A stretch of DNA of 64,000 bases from Aradus depressus (GCA_963662175.1 OY759215.1:21503079-21567078); one strand, 5' to 3'. Positions 44,668-55,587 are shown, numbered from the stretch's first letter. The notes: a model not told the origin generated them from the sequence alone. A program made the numbers and translations.

Positions 44668-45062
44668 AGCTCAAGATTCATCATCATCATCGGTCTCCAT
44701 TCGAGCCTTGGCCTTTTCCAGAGATTTCCCCCAAAGATTCCTGTCCAGCGCCAGCGTTCTCCAGTTTTGCAGCCGATTTCCAGTTTTCCTTGCGTCCCCA
44801 TCGACTGCGTCCATCCATCTCTTCCTGGGTCTTCCTCGTCCTCTATTTCCCTCCGGGATCACTACCATCAGTCTTCGTGGGGTTTCAGCCTCCTGCATCC
44901 TCTGCACATGGCCTGCCCATCGAAGCCTCGCCAGTCATCACGTCTGTGACCTTGGGCTCTCCAAACTCCGCAGCGACCTCGGCATTATTTTTAATCCTGA
45001 ACATGCCGTTCTCCCGGACCGGACCTAGGATCCTCCGCAGAACCTTTCTCTCGAAGAGCTCA
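44668..45062 (-). mobile_element. non-LTR retrotransposon, C-terminal reverse-transcriptase ORF fragment
   Basis: The minus strand encodes the familiar tail of a LINE polyprotein: ERKVLRRILGPVRENGMFRI, then after a frame change near 44900 [20 protein letters not shown] and [16 protein letters not shown] with a stop. The GRPRKRW motif and the following NW..LA.DR..W pattern are typical of this region. It ends in ATGATGATGAATCTTGAGCT next to a SINE head. Reverse-transcriptase core absent; dead fragment. Confidence 0.85.
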
Positions 45063-45237
45063 AGATTGTGGGTTCGAAACCCGAGGCCCTTAGATTTTTT
45101 ATCTGGAAGTTGAAACCTTGAACACATCGTCCTTCGGAGGAGACGTTAAGCGATGGTCCCGACATTTACGATGTCAGATACTTTGGTTGGGCTGATGTCC
45201 ACTAGAGCGATGAAAGAAACCCTGTTTCTAAAATAAG
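45056..45237 (+). mobile_element. major SINE, forward fragment
   Basis: Starts GAGCTCAAGATTGTGGG, has B box GGTTCGAAACCC and CCTTCGGAGGAGACGTTAAG, and ends in a damaged tail region. Together with 44372-44650 it brackets the LINE fragment in opposite orientations. Confidence 0.85.
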
Positions 45238-46044
45238 GTCATCAAAATTTCTGATCCCTCCCCTCCTCCCCGTCAACAAAATACAAACGTTTTGTTTACG
45301 TCATTGATTGGGAGCCATGTATCTTTTAACTTCATCCCTGAAAGGAAGACTCTTCCGTTGTACCGTCATTGCGGAACTAGTCGACACAACAGACTCTGTC
45401 GGTTAGATAACAGAACTTACTATAACCGTCTTGTAGTGAGACGATAGGTCCTACTAACCAACACAAAAGAACGTTTAGAAAAAGAAAAAAAAAAAAAAAA
45501 ACATTGTACATGGCAAAACGGCAAGTGTGTGTGAGACCAAGATTGTAACATGGTAGAATGGCAGAGTAACAGATGAAACGTGACTCCGGGGCCCTCCAGA
45601 AGCGGCCTGCCCTCTGTCGGAGAAAGTGCTGTCTGGAAACACAAGTTAGAGATGAAAGGCGTTTGGAACAACTTAAAGAAGAGGGATTAGTAACATAGCA
45701 AGTTCATGAAACATGAAAACGGGGCATTTCAAGGTCACTTATCCGGCATCAATGTTTTAATAATTTTTATTGTTTAAAGGGATCACCCCTAAACAATTGA
45801 GTCAGCGACCATTACTTTTACAATATTAACATAATAATGACACATATAAAGGAATAATGACATATATAAAGGAACCTTTAACAAAATAAATAAATACATT
45901 AAATAATTAATTACGAATTAATAATAATAATAATAATGTAACAAAGACAGTAAATATGGAGTGGGGATGTAGGTATAGAATATCAATATAATATGGAAGT
46001 TGAAGTACATTATTCATTAACAATGAATGATCTAAGATTCAGGG

Positions 46045-46390
46045 GGAGGGCGCCGGTAGCTCAGTGATATGCGTGCTTGACTTCTGAGCTCAAGGTCGTG
46101 GGTTCGTAGCCCGACCGAGGCCCTTAGTTTATTTTATCAGGGAGGTAAAATAAACTTAAGCACGCCGTCCTTCGGATGGGACGTTAAGCGATGGTCCCGA
46201 GCCTGTACGATATCAGGTACTCGTTAAAGACCCCTACCCTAGATGAATAAAAATTTAGGGTAGGCAAAATTTAGGACTCCCACAGTAGAGTCGGACTCAT
46301 GTCCACCAGAGTGACGAAAGAGCGCTCTGGTTGTAGGCGATAAGACCTCGTAGTTAAAGCCCGGGCATGAGTCATAAAACCTAACCTAAC
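46045..46390 (+). mobile_element. young full-length tRNA-derived SINE with 13-bp duplication
   Basis: A box TAGCTCAGTGA, B-box-like GGTTCGTAGCCCG, full body, tail AAAACCTAACCTAAC. Perfect flanking repeats CTAAGATTCAGGG at 46032-46044 and 46391-46403. Nearly identical to 8140-8486. Confidence 0.95.
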
Positions 46391-46559
46391 CTAAGATTCA
46401 GGGCGCTGATCAAATAATAGAAAATGTTTGAGATATCATTTTTATTATGGGCCAGGAGTAAAGTATGAAAATTGGATCCGTCTATACTACTGATACTCTG
46501 AGCCAGGAAGTGGCTTCTAATGGGGGAGTAGATCGGACAGGATATTACCAGGTAAGGTA

Positions 46560-46610
46560 ATATGAGGGTGATGTGACCGACCCCCCCTCAGGGGGTCAGG
46601 GGCACCCTAA

Positions 46611-46657
<47 letters not shown>
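46560..46657 (+). mobile_element. retroelement 3' end with 44-nt poly(A)
   Basis: GAGGGTGATGTGACCGACC, then CTCAGGGGGTCAGGGGCACC, is followed by an A run at 46614-46657. The same text occurs on the minus strand at about 61746-61797 (GGTGATGTGACCGACC...GGGGTCAGGAGCACC). A shared 3' end plus poly(A) points to a LINE or SINE terminus. Confidence 0.7.
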
Positions 46658-46659
<2 letters not shown>

Positions 46660-46794
46660 AGGTGGTATATGTCTTCCAATTAATTTTTATTGCAGATTGT
46701 ACAAAGTTATCGACATCAATGTTACTAACAGTCTCAAGTTTTGAAATCATGCAAAAAAACTTAACATTTCCAAATTACTTTTAACAAGACCCGA

Positions 46795-47767
46795 GAAGTA
46801 GGCAGAAGGAAAGAGGGGTTTAGGGGAGGGGGACAATTCAAGAACCCTAACTGCCGATGTAATGAATTTATCGACTGTGATGTAAACAACAATCACCTTG
46901 ACTACGGAACATTTTTTTTAATGAATATCAAAAAAAGGGTAATTTTTTTATTATATATATCAAGGTTTTAAAAAAAAACAAGGGACATAAAAAAAAAAAA
47001 TGAAATCTAAAAAACAGCTGTGAAAAAAATAGAGATGAGTCGGGAGCTATCTCTGAAACAGGGCACTTAAAATTGAGATGTTTTCTTTTAGTGAAGTTGA
47101 ACAATTATATAAAAGTTGACTAAAGGTGAAATTGAAATGTGAAGAGTAGTCGAGGTCTAAATTGTGTGGTAGAGACGTCAAGAAGGTACAATTAATCATT
47201 CATTTTTTTCAATCTTCCCAAACAAAAAGAAAAAAAGAATAGTTTAAGTATTTAGTTTTATGATTTTGTTCTTTCTGTTTTTTTGTTTTGTTTGTTCAAA
47301 TGTTTAGCTTCTTAATTAAGTTATGTAAATAAACAAAATAACCCTAATATTTGTCCTTTAAAATTATATTCTATTCATCTTCCTTGTTGGCCCGGTAATA
47401 TCATTTGAAAACCCTTGGATTAGAATTAATATTATTTAAAATTGATATCTCTTTGTAAATCCAAGTGAGAAATTTGTTAAATGGAATTTTTTTTTTTGTA
47501 TAAGTGTTCTTTCTTCAAAATTGCACGTCTGAAATTATTGATAATATTTTTTAGGGCCCATTTCGAAAAACTACTATAGAAATCAAAATTTAAAGATCAA
47601 ATTTCTACAGGAAATGTGGTGATTAAAATTATTATCACACGACACAAACTTAAGTATGAGGATTTAGGAGTCAACTATTGAATATTAGCGCAAACGGTCA
47701 ATTGGTTTTGGAGGTAGAGCGAAAAGTTAATTGATTAATTCGTTCTGGGGAAGTACATTGCCGATGA
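46795..47767 (+). mobile_element. TTCCCC-family element interrupted by a family D insertion
   Basis: The first part (46795-46878) ends in CTGCCGATGTAATGAATTTA and TCGAC. The same element resumes near 47643 at CACAAACTTAAGTATGAGG and ends GATTAATTCGTTCTGGGGAA, GTACATTGCCG. The intervening 760 bp is family D. Confidence 0.85.
46880..47640 (+). mobile_element. dispersed repeat family D, copy 2 (inserted)
   Basis: Inserted inside a TTCCCC-family unit. The ends carry related inverted text: TGTGATGTAAACAACAATCA at the left and, on the minus strand, TGTGATAATAATTTTAATCA at the right. These suggest terminal inverted repeats of a non-autonomous DNA element. Body parallels 38540-39200. Confidence 0.75.
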
Positions 47768-48132
47768 ATATTGCCATTATTACATGTATTTATAATATAT
47801 AATTTATAATGTATTATTTAGTTCGTTTCTTGCTATTATTTTTTTAATTTTATGTTTGAATCCAAATATTTTCACAGATATACTTTTCCGTTAGGACCCC
47901 CTCCTTTGTGACGCTTCACTTGGTCAGCCTCCATAATCTGAGAATTGTATAAATATGTCAATCTAGCTCACGTAAATGTTACTGATGAACTTTGTGCTGA
48001 CGATGATGTAACCAGAAACCGGTACACCATGTGTACATATTTTTGTAGAATTAGACAATATAATGTTAAACAGGTTCTTAGTTTTTATTTGTTTAAACTA
48101 ATTTAAGTCTAATACATACATCTAAAGGAACA

Positions 48133-48446
48133 AGAGGGCGCCGGTAGCTCAGTGGTATGCGTGCTTGCTTACTGAGCTCAAGGTCTCTGGTTCAAGACCC
48201 GGCCTTAGTTTATATTATCTGGGAAGTAAAAAAAAAAACTTAAGTACGCCGTCCTTTTGACGGGACGTTAAGCGACGGCCCCGCGCCTGTATGATGTCAG
48301 GTACTCGTTAACGACCCCTAACAAAGGTGAATAAAAAATTGAAGGTAGACAAAATTTAGAACTCCCATAGTAGAGTCGGGCTCATGCCCATCAGTTTGAC
48401 GAAAGAGCGCTCTGATAGTAGGCGATATGATCTTGTAGTTAAGTCA
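48133..48446 (+). mobile_element. major tRNA-derived SINE, forward copy
   Basis: GGGCGCCGGTAGCTCAGTGG head, B box GGTTCAAGACCCGG, body to GCGATATGATCTTGTAG. It meets a reverse copy tail to tail at about 48447. Confidence 0.92.
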
Positions 48447-48662
48447 CCTAACTGTGTTCTTTCGTCTCTTTGGTTGGAAAAAATTTCTATTCACATAGGG
48501 TAGGGGTCTTTAACGAGTACCTGACATCGTACAGGCTCGGGACCATCGCTTAACGTCCCATCCGAAGGACGGCGTGCTCAAGGTTTTTCCTCTCCCAGAT
48601 AAACCTAAGGGTCTCGTCCGGGTTTCGAATTCGCGATCTTGAGCTCAGTAGACTAGCAGACT
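48447..48662 (-). mobile_element. major tRNA-derived SINE, reverse copy, head truncated
   Basis: TTAACGAGTACCTGACATCG, CCATCCGAAGGACGGCGTGC, GGGTTTCGAATTCGCG, ending GATCTTGAGCTCAGTAG. With the preceding copy it forms an imperfect palindrome of about 530 bp. Confidence 0.88.
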
Positions 48663-49249
48663 ACCTCAGCAGAATACTCCCAAGCGTCATTTTGTTTTAT
48701 TTTTTTCACCTACCTCCTTGCAGATCGTACTATTTCTACTCCATTTACTGCAACGTACCTGCAAAAATAACAATAAAATTTTATAGATGATTTATATTTA
48801 ACATGTTTATTGACATAAAAACTCCATGCAATAGAGAATGAAATGAGCCAGGGAGCAAGAGAAAAAATAATCTAAATTCAAACCTAGAAATACAACACCA
48901 CTCCTTTCCCAACACTTTGTCAGCAATCAGTTTCTAAAATGATCCCCAAAACCAAAAATGTCATCCATGTGGCAAATTCCGACATATTCACTTCGAAAAA
49001 GTTGTTGAAAATCGATTTATGAGAATTCTATCAACCAAGGTCAATCAACCAAGTACGAGTGTCATCGCATTGCACAATACAGTGCATATGTTATTACCCT
49101 GTATTCGTTTTTATTAATTAGAGCTCATTAAAATGAAAGTTTCGACTGTTTTCTCTATTTTTTTTTATTTTTCCAAGAATGTATAAGCACTACTGCCGTT
49201 AAAGAGGATGGAAATATTTTTTTTGATGGTTTGGTACAATATAGCCATC

Positions 49250-50715
49250 GAGAATGCCACTTCTGCCATCAGATGTTCGCGTGCCCGGTCTTACTCCTGT
49301 TGCCGGTAGAAACGCGCACCAAATTGCCGCTCAACGCCAACTGTTCAGCGCCCACATCTGGGCGCTAAACACCCTCTTTTTGAAGATGAGCTCCAGCGTC
49401 TTCATCGGCATCGAGACGCTCTTTCTATTGCTCCGTGAAACGCCATCGCTTGACACATTCTTCGTGTACATCAACATGAGCGCTCCGACTCTTTGAAGCT
49501 CTGTGATTGAGTCATATGCCGCCTATTGTCTTTTCCATCACATTTTTACCAAGTGAAATAGAACTTCCAATAACAAAAAGAAAAAAAAATATTTCCACTG
49601 TTTGGAAAAGTCAGATACATGATAATTGCAACTTATCTCTCCTGTCCATCACTACAATTTGTAAAAAACAAGTCTGATAGTGTTGCACCAAGCCCTCGTT
49701 GTACTTTCTCCTTTTCAAAAAAGGCATCTAAATGTGTGCATTTATTCTCCAAATGGTTCAAACTCGAGTTGTTTCTTAGTTTCACTTGATAGGTTAAGTT
49801 GAATGATTGTCCCTCTATCCAAGAGGTCAGTGATGAGTGTCGCATCCGACTTATATAGCAACCAATGTGATTTCTCTAAGTCTGAGAAAGAAAGTTTCTG
49901 CCATAGTGGTTGAGAAACAAGTTGCTAAGAGAACGTGTTTTTGTCACAAGTTGACAGTAGGTCAGGTGGACTCTGCCTAACTCATGCCAGTTTTTACATT
50001 CAACACGCAAAACAGATATTATAATTTTTGACTGTGGATGTCATAACGAGTTTGATCCCGATCTTCTTTAGTCGAACGATATAATCTGAGCAGGTTGGAG
50101 CTGGACCGAGCCATCTATCAGTGGACTTTGGAAAATTTTATATCAAATTTTAGCCAGCTTGTTAAGTTCTTGTAGTTGCAGTGCGACTATTGTTACATCA
50201 TGTCTTTTCATTATTTTTTTTTATTTTTCTTGGGAACAACATAAGTTAAAAGTAAGGCGGGAAAATGAATAAAACATAATAGCAGGATTAAATTCGAGAG
50301 GAAGATGAACAAAAGCGAATATTTGGTAGTCAGCAAGATTATTCATCTGAAGCAAGAGTTACAGGTTGGAACCGTCTTCTTTCCTGGAGTCCCCTCCTTC
50401 GTCAAGTACTTCGAGTCCATAGTAAACAGCATAAATGCGACTTCTCCAGGCCCAAGGAGCATACTCCGGAGCTTTTTGAAGAACCTAAAGTACAGCATAT
50501 ACAGCTCCATGAAAAGTCAATCCTAATCTATCGGTGAGCACCCCGACCTCACACCTAGAAATCTTTTTCCAGACTTTCCTGAATATAATGGTAAGAAAAA
50601 TTGCCTATTCGGTCAACGATAGGGAAATGAAAAGGTGGACAAACAAGAAGCTAAGAGATTTTCGCATCATTGACATTCCAGGTCCAAGGAGTCAGATCAT
50701 GAGGTTATAATTTTT
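49250..50715. other. coding-like island, unrecognised (possible pseudogene or exons)
   Basis: Three patches have GC and codon texture unlike their AT-rich surroundings. 49254-49496 (+) is an 80-codon ATG frame containing FSAHIWALNTLFLKMSSSVF. 49633-49845 (-) contains LNHLENKCTHLDAFFEKEKV. 50305-50526 (+) is a 73-codon ATG frame containing VPSFVKYFESIVNSINATSP. After the last frame, CG|GTGAGC...TTTTTCCAG| forms an intron-like 42-nt interval at about 50533-50574. It is followed by an open stretch with NDREMKRWTNKKLRDFRII to a stop near 50709. No domain is recognised and the frames do not clearly join. Confidence 0.3.
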
Positions 50716-50719
50716 CTAT

Positions 50720-51265
50720 TTTCCCTTATCTAAGGTCATATTTTGTTTATTAATAATAACTAAATAAGAAGATACATTTTTTTTTTTTTTTTCGCATATA
50801 TATATTTTAGTGCATTATATTTAGTGCAATAAAAAGTTAATCTATATATCTATCTATTATTGATTGACGGTGGAATTTTTAAAAAGGATTAAAAATATAT
50901 ATTTGAAAAAAAAAAAAGTTAGATGTGAAAGTTATAAATAAGCAGGTAGGAACTAATAGCTTTTTTTTTAGCAAAATAATATAAAAAATCTCTTTTTTTT
51001 CTACTTTTATTCTCTATTTACTAAAAAACAGTTCTTAGTTTTCGTTGCTCGTTCTAAAGAAATAAATAAGTGAAATGCTAATGTTGCAAAAAAAAAAAAC
51101 TTTCTTTGATTTGCTAATGGTTGCTCATCAATTTTCCTTTAATTTATTTCCATCTGATATAGAGAATGAGAAAGTGGCAAGTCAAAAAAACTAGCAACAG
51201 AAGAGTGATCCACCTCTCTGGGAACAGTCGCAACTAAACAATGAAAGCAGCAGTCATTTTATTTC
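50720..51265. other. AT-rich DNA with homopolymer runs
   Basis: Several A and T runs of 9-17 nt and no recognised element. Confidence 0.5.
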
Positions 51266-51269
51266 ACTA

Positions 51270-52345
51270 GCTACACGATGAATGGAGATTACGTTAATGT
51301 AGTTGGTTAGTAATTCGATATTAAGTTTTCAACGGAATTTCATGTTTTCCAATCTTTAACTCAAAAAAAAAATTCTGTTTGTGTGTCCTTGTATACAATA
51401 AAATGAATGAATTGATACAAACATGTATAAGTGTATCCAGGACTTTATAAAGACGCTACGGGGAGGGGGACTTAAAACAAAAATTATAATAACAATGCAC
51501 TTATCGATATGAAATTTAATATGTGTATCCAGAATTACATAAAGACACCTAATCTATTTACAGTCAAATCGGGCAAAGATAAGAGAGATATGGGGGGGGG
51601 GGGGGGGGGGGGGGGGGTTATCAAAAAAATTCTAATAATAATGGATCTATCGACATGAAATTTAGTATGTGTATCCAGAATTCTATAAAGACACCTAATC
51701 TATTTACAGTCAAATCGGCCAAAGATAAGAGAGATATGGGGGTGGGGGGGGGGGGGGGGGGGGGGGGGGGGTTGTTATCAAAAAAATTCTAATAATAATG
51801 GATCTATCGACATGAAATTTAGTATGTGTATCCAGAATTCTATAAAGACACCTAATCTATTTACAGTCAAATCGGCCAAAGATAAGAGAGATATGGGGGG
51901 GGGGGGGGGGGGGGGGGATATCAAAAAAATTCTAATAATAATGGATCTATCGACATGAAATTTAGTATGTGTATCCAGAATTCCATAACAGCGACACCTA
52001 ATCTATTTACAGCCAAATCGGGCAAAGATAAAAGAGATGGGGGGGGATAACACAAAAGTTTTAATAATAATGGATCTATCGACATGAAATTTAATATGTG
52101 TATCCAGAATTCCATAACAACGACACCTAATCTATTTATAGCCAAATTGACCAAAGATAAAAAAATTGGGGGGGGGGGGGGGGGGGGGGGGGGATATCAA
52201 AAAAATTCTAATAATAATGGATCTATCGACATGAAATTTAGTATGAGCATTCAAACGTCCCTGTGTAAGTCATCGATTGTTTAAGTTGGTCGATTAATGT
52301 TAGAGGGTGAGCATACTAATTCGTGCTGGTGAAGTACATTGGCAA
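51270..52345 (+). mobile_element. TTCCCC-family element with expanded G-tract array
   Basis: Diverged 5' part (ATTCGATATTAAGTTTTCAA), then six units marked by TCGAYATGAAAT at 51504, 51650, 51807, 51950, 52079 and 52226 (spacings 146, 157, 143, 129, 147). Between units lie G runs: 51592-51617 (26), 51744-51771 (28), 51895-51917 (23), 52039-52046 (8) and 52168-52193 (26). The 3' end ATTCGTGCTGGTGAAGTACA is at about 52318-52337. Unit-length differences come mostly from the G runs. Confidence 0.92.
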
Positions 52346-52719
52346 TGATTCTTGACGCTTTTTCTAAGGAGACCTTGAGACTTTGGGTGAAGGACCTTTG
52401 TCCCCCCCCCTTCTGTCTACGCCACCATTTGGCTATTGACATGCTTCTTACTCCTAATTAGTCAGCTGTTATCTTGCTCTTATGTACACACACACCCACA
52501 TAAAAATTATTACTTCAGAGGAAGTTTTTCCATTGCATCACATGAACTCTATCGTATATGTTTTCCTTGATGGCCATCTTAACACTTCTGAAGGATTTTT
52601 TTTATAGATATCTTTACCTTCCATTTTTAATTTTTTTTATACGTTAGGACACGCAAAGAGGATGGAATAACGCAATCTTTAACCAATGATTAAACCTGAT
52701 AAAATAATCTATACAAAGG

Positions 52720-53247
52720 GAAATTAGTCAATCGTTAAGGATGCATTCAAGCCTTCATATGAAGGACACGGTCGAGCAATGGCCTCACTACAGGATGTTC
52801 AAAGACTGGACTCCTAACGGCAGGAGTAGTTTTATTAATATAGTAACTTAAAGAGTGCATCTTGCAAATGTGCAATATCACTCGTCCGAACGTAGAGGAA
52901 GCTCGGGATCATGGTAGGGCTTGGGGAAGGGTCGAGGGCGACTACTGACCGACTTCCTTCTGCTTCCACTGGTCACCGTCATCAGCTGCCGCAGGTTCAG
53001 TCCCAAGTATGATCCGGTCCCATGGTATCAACTCCACCAGGACCTAGACGTACAGTGTACATTCGAGGTCTATTTCTTCTGCAGTCTTGATGCACCCGCA
53101 TGAACACGCTATATCCGGACGTCTAAGAAATATTCTCACATTGATCGGCCATCCGAACATTTATGAACAATGTTCCTGCAACGCTCTGGTCTGGACTGTC
53201 CGTGCATCTCTTCCTCCAGGGCCAGGGGTAAGGGCTCCTCAATATGA
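52720..53247. other. GC-balanced segment, unrecognised
   Basis: Non-repeat text with a long minus-strand frame broken by one stop (part reads WPINVRIFLRRPDIACSCGC). Part resembles 29809-29900 over about 25 bp. No domain recognised. Confidence 0.2.
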
Positions 53248-53292
53248 GAGGGGGCGGGGGGGGGGGGGGGAGGGGGGGGGGGGGGAGGGGCT
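53248..53292. repeat. G-rich tract
   Basis: Runs of G broken only by single A or C bases. It is not inside a recognised TTCCCC-family copy, unlike most other G runs here. Confidence 0.85.
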
Positions 53293-53653
53293 CTCACTTA
53301 CACCTGTAGACTGGAAAAATCTTAACTAGGCGTAAAAACTAAGGATCTATTTTTATTTATTTCCAAATCTTCAACGACTGTAAAGTCATTCACAAGTAAT
53401 AATAACCTTTTTTTTTTTTGAAGTGAACTTCTTTAGCGATACCAATGAATCGGAATGACCTAGACATAAAATATCAAATATGAAACGGTAAGGAGAGAGG
53501 GGGATGAGAAGCGCATGCGTACAATTCGACTAATAGATTAGGTCGGTGTCGATGCTGTTCTGATCAGCTGTTGTGTGCTACGTGTTTGTATACGGTTTAT
53601 GCGTTAAAATAATACGTTTAATTTTATTCTGAGTTAGTGTTAAATAGTTAAAA

Positions 53654-53697
53654 ATGCCAAAAACTTCAACGGAACGTGTTCGATAATTCCATGCAAG
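53654..53697 (+). pseudogene. start of a disrupted small frame (MPKTSTERVR), split by hAT
   Basis: An ATG at 53654 opens MPKTSTERVR, then a TAA at 53684-53686, then FHA. The hAT element at 53698 interrupts it. On the other side (54514 on) the same frame continues with QKQIQQQESQHKG. The text style (MPKT.AERVR.yRaRQK) is common at the N-terminus of transposon proteins. Upstream GCGCATGCGT may belong to that older element. Identification is tentative. Confidence 0.35.
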
Positions 53698-54505
53698 CAG
53701 GCCCGGATTTACCATGCAGGCAGAGTAGGCAGTTGCCTAGGGCGGCAAGAATTGAAGGGCGGCATAATTTGGCGGAAACATTGAAAACTTGTTATATTCG
53801 TGGTAATTGAATTTCTCGCCTATTTCTTTGGCACGCATGAAAAAGAAATTCGTGAAAAATCTGCTCAATTCATTAATTTCTACGATCAAGATATCGAAGC
53901 ATCGTTCGCAAATGAAATGATTTTATTTAAAAGTTATTGCGTCAAAAAGAATATGGAAAAAAATTCTCCTATGGATCTGCTCAAATTACTAAGAAGCAAT
54001 GAGCTCCACACAGTTTTTCCGAATGTTGATATAGCGTACCGAATGCTCGTTTGCACACCCGTATCAAATTGTAGCGCTGAACGATCATTTTCCGTACTGC
54101 GGCGAGTGAAAAACTACTTGAGATCAAAACTGGTTGCAGAACGATTAAACGCACTCGCTTTGTTAACTATAGAGTCAGATTTGCTTATGTCTTTAGATTT
54201 TGATTCCATTATCGATGAGTTTGCCATCCGAAAATCGAGACGTAAAAATTTCAACCAATAAGCAATAATTTCTCTACAAAAAAAAAATCGCATACATAAT
54301 GGTAATTGTTGAATGATGTCATATACTTCATGATTATAAGGATACTGACAATAATAAAATAAAATATTTGCTCTCAGACCGGTGCATATTATTTATTGAA
54401 AAACTTTTCGTACCAAACTTATTCCACCATTGAGGAAGTTTTGAGGGGGGGGGGCGGCAATTTCCGCAACTGCCTAGGGGCGGCAAATTTTTAAATCCGG
54501 GCCTG
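53698..54505 (+). mobile_element. non-autonomous hAT element, 808 bp, with perfect 8-bp duplication
   Basis: Terminal inverted repeats start CAGGCCCGGATTTA on both ends, with related subterminal text (GGCAGTTGCCTAGGGCGGCA at the left, its diverged reverse complement at the right). It is flanked by CATGCAAG at 53690-53697 and 54506-54513. It carries only the C-terminal part of a transposase. A short TIR and an 8-bp duplication define hAT; the upstream catalytic part is deleted. Confidence 0.95.
53800..54261 (+). pseudogene. hAT transposase C-terminal dimerisation region
   Basis: An open stretch of 153 codons lies inside the hAT element; it has no ATG start (first codon GTG, stop at 53782-53784 upstream). 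Residues 73-130 or so carry the hAT dimerisation signature: FPNVDIAYRMLVCTPVSN, then CSAERSFSVLRRVKNYLRSK and LNALALLTIESDLL. The N-terminal zinc-finger and the catalytic DDE portion are missing, so it cannot transpose. The intact frame suggests a recent deletion derivative of an active element related to zinc-finger MYM-like hAT proteins. Confidence 0.9.
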
Positions 54506-54983
54506 CATGCAAGACAAAAGCAAATACAGCAACAAGAAAGTCAACATAAAGGTCAATTTTAATAATTACGCTCCATTTATATTTTTAAATTATTAAAATT
54601 CATAAAAATTATTGGTTTTTTATTGATTAAATTAAAATTATCGATTAAAATTTTTCTATTCAAAATTAATTCAATTTACACCAGGGGGACGATTCAAAAT
54701 GGTTAATACTTATAATAAAAATCTTATAAAATCATATATATTAATTTGTTTATTTAATTCGCATGGTTAATGAAAACAAAAGAAGTATCACTTCAACCGT
54801 GCGCTTATGTGGGTGAGGCACACCTGCTTTTTTTTACACTGATATTTACAATTATCTAAAGACTGTATTCAACAAGCAAATGTGCTGAGGGAGAAAAAAT
54901 GGCAATGTACAAATATCAATAGTGATGTCACTCCCCCCGTTGTAACTGAAATTAACTTTATTGCTAAAATTGTTTTTTGAATT

Positions 54984-55587
54984 GAAGGGTTGTTATGAAA
55001 AACAACACTTGTCAAAATTTTCAATTTTTCAAGAGAACGAAAAAACGTCGCCGCTTCTTTATTTTTTACTTTATTAAAAATATCTCTTCAGGGCTTTTTA
55101 AGGAACCCTTCCAAAAGGTAACTACCCCTTGAGATAGACTTTTGCGATTTCGTAGTGACGTCATCAGCCCTATAAATGCAACCCCTTCCCTGACATGTGC
55201 TGTTTTTGACTCTTTTTAGACCAAACAAAAGCATTTTCATCGCCGTTATCCATTAAAAAATATACTAAAACTTCAACTATATCAAATATTAATGAACACG
55301 CATTTACTATCAAAACAACAATGTTACTATCAAAACAAACAGCTGATGTAATCAGATTTTTTAAAAAGTGATAAGAGATAAGATTTTATCAAAAACAGCA
55401 CATGTCACTCGACAAAGTTAGTTTTTCCTTTAACGGCCAAACTTTGAAGCCTTGCCTGTCCGGACTGGCTTGGTTCTTGATCATGATGAATATACAGAAA
55501 TGTTAGTTCCCCCTTGGACCGCAAGATGGCAGCATAATCTCAATTTTCGATTTTTTTGACAAGTGTTGTTTTTCATAACAACCCTTC
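54984..55587. mobile_element. MITE with 34-bp perfect terminal inverted repeats
   Basis: Ends start GAAGGGTTGTTATGAAAAAC on both strands and match for 34 bp (54984-55017 and the reverse of 55554-55587). They are bordered by AATT on each side, which is either the target duplication or the TIR edge. A second inverted pair lies inside: GACATGTGCTGTTTTTGA near 55192 and its complement near 55390. No transposase. Confidence 0.9.

Noticed and set aside
52395..52425. CCCCCCCTTCTGTCTACGCCACC, possibly a right end of the CAGTGGCGTAGCC hAT MITE family.
   Set aside because: Only one terminus-like block and no partner end or duplication nearby; too weak to call.
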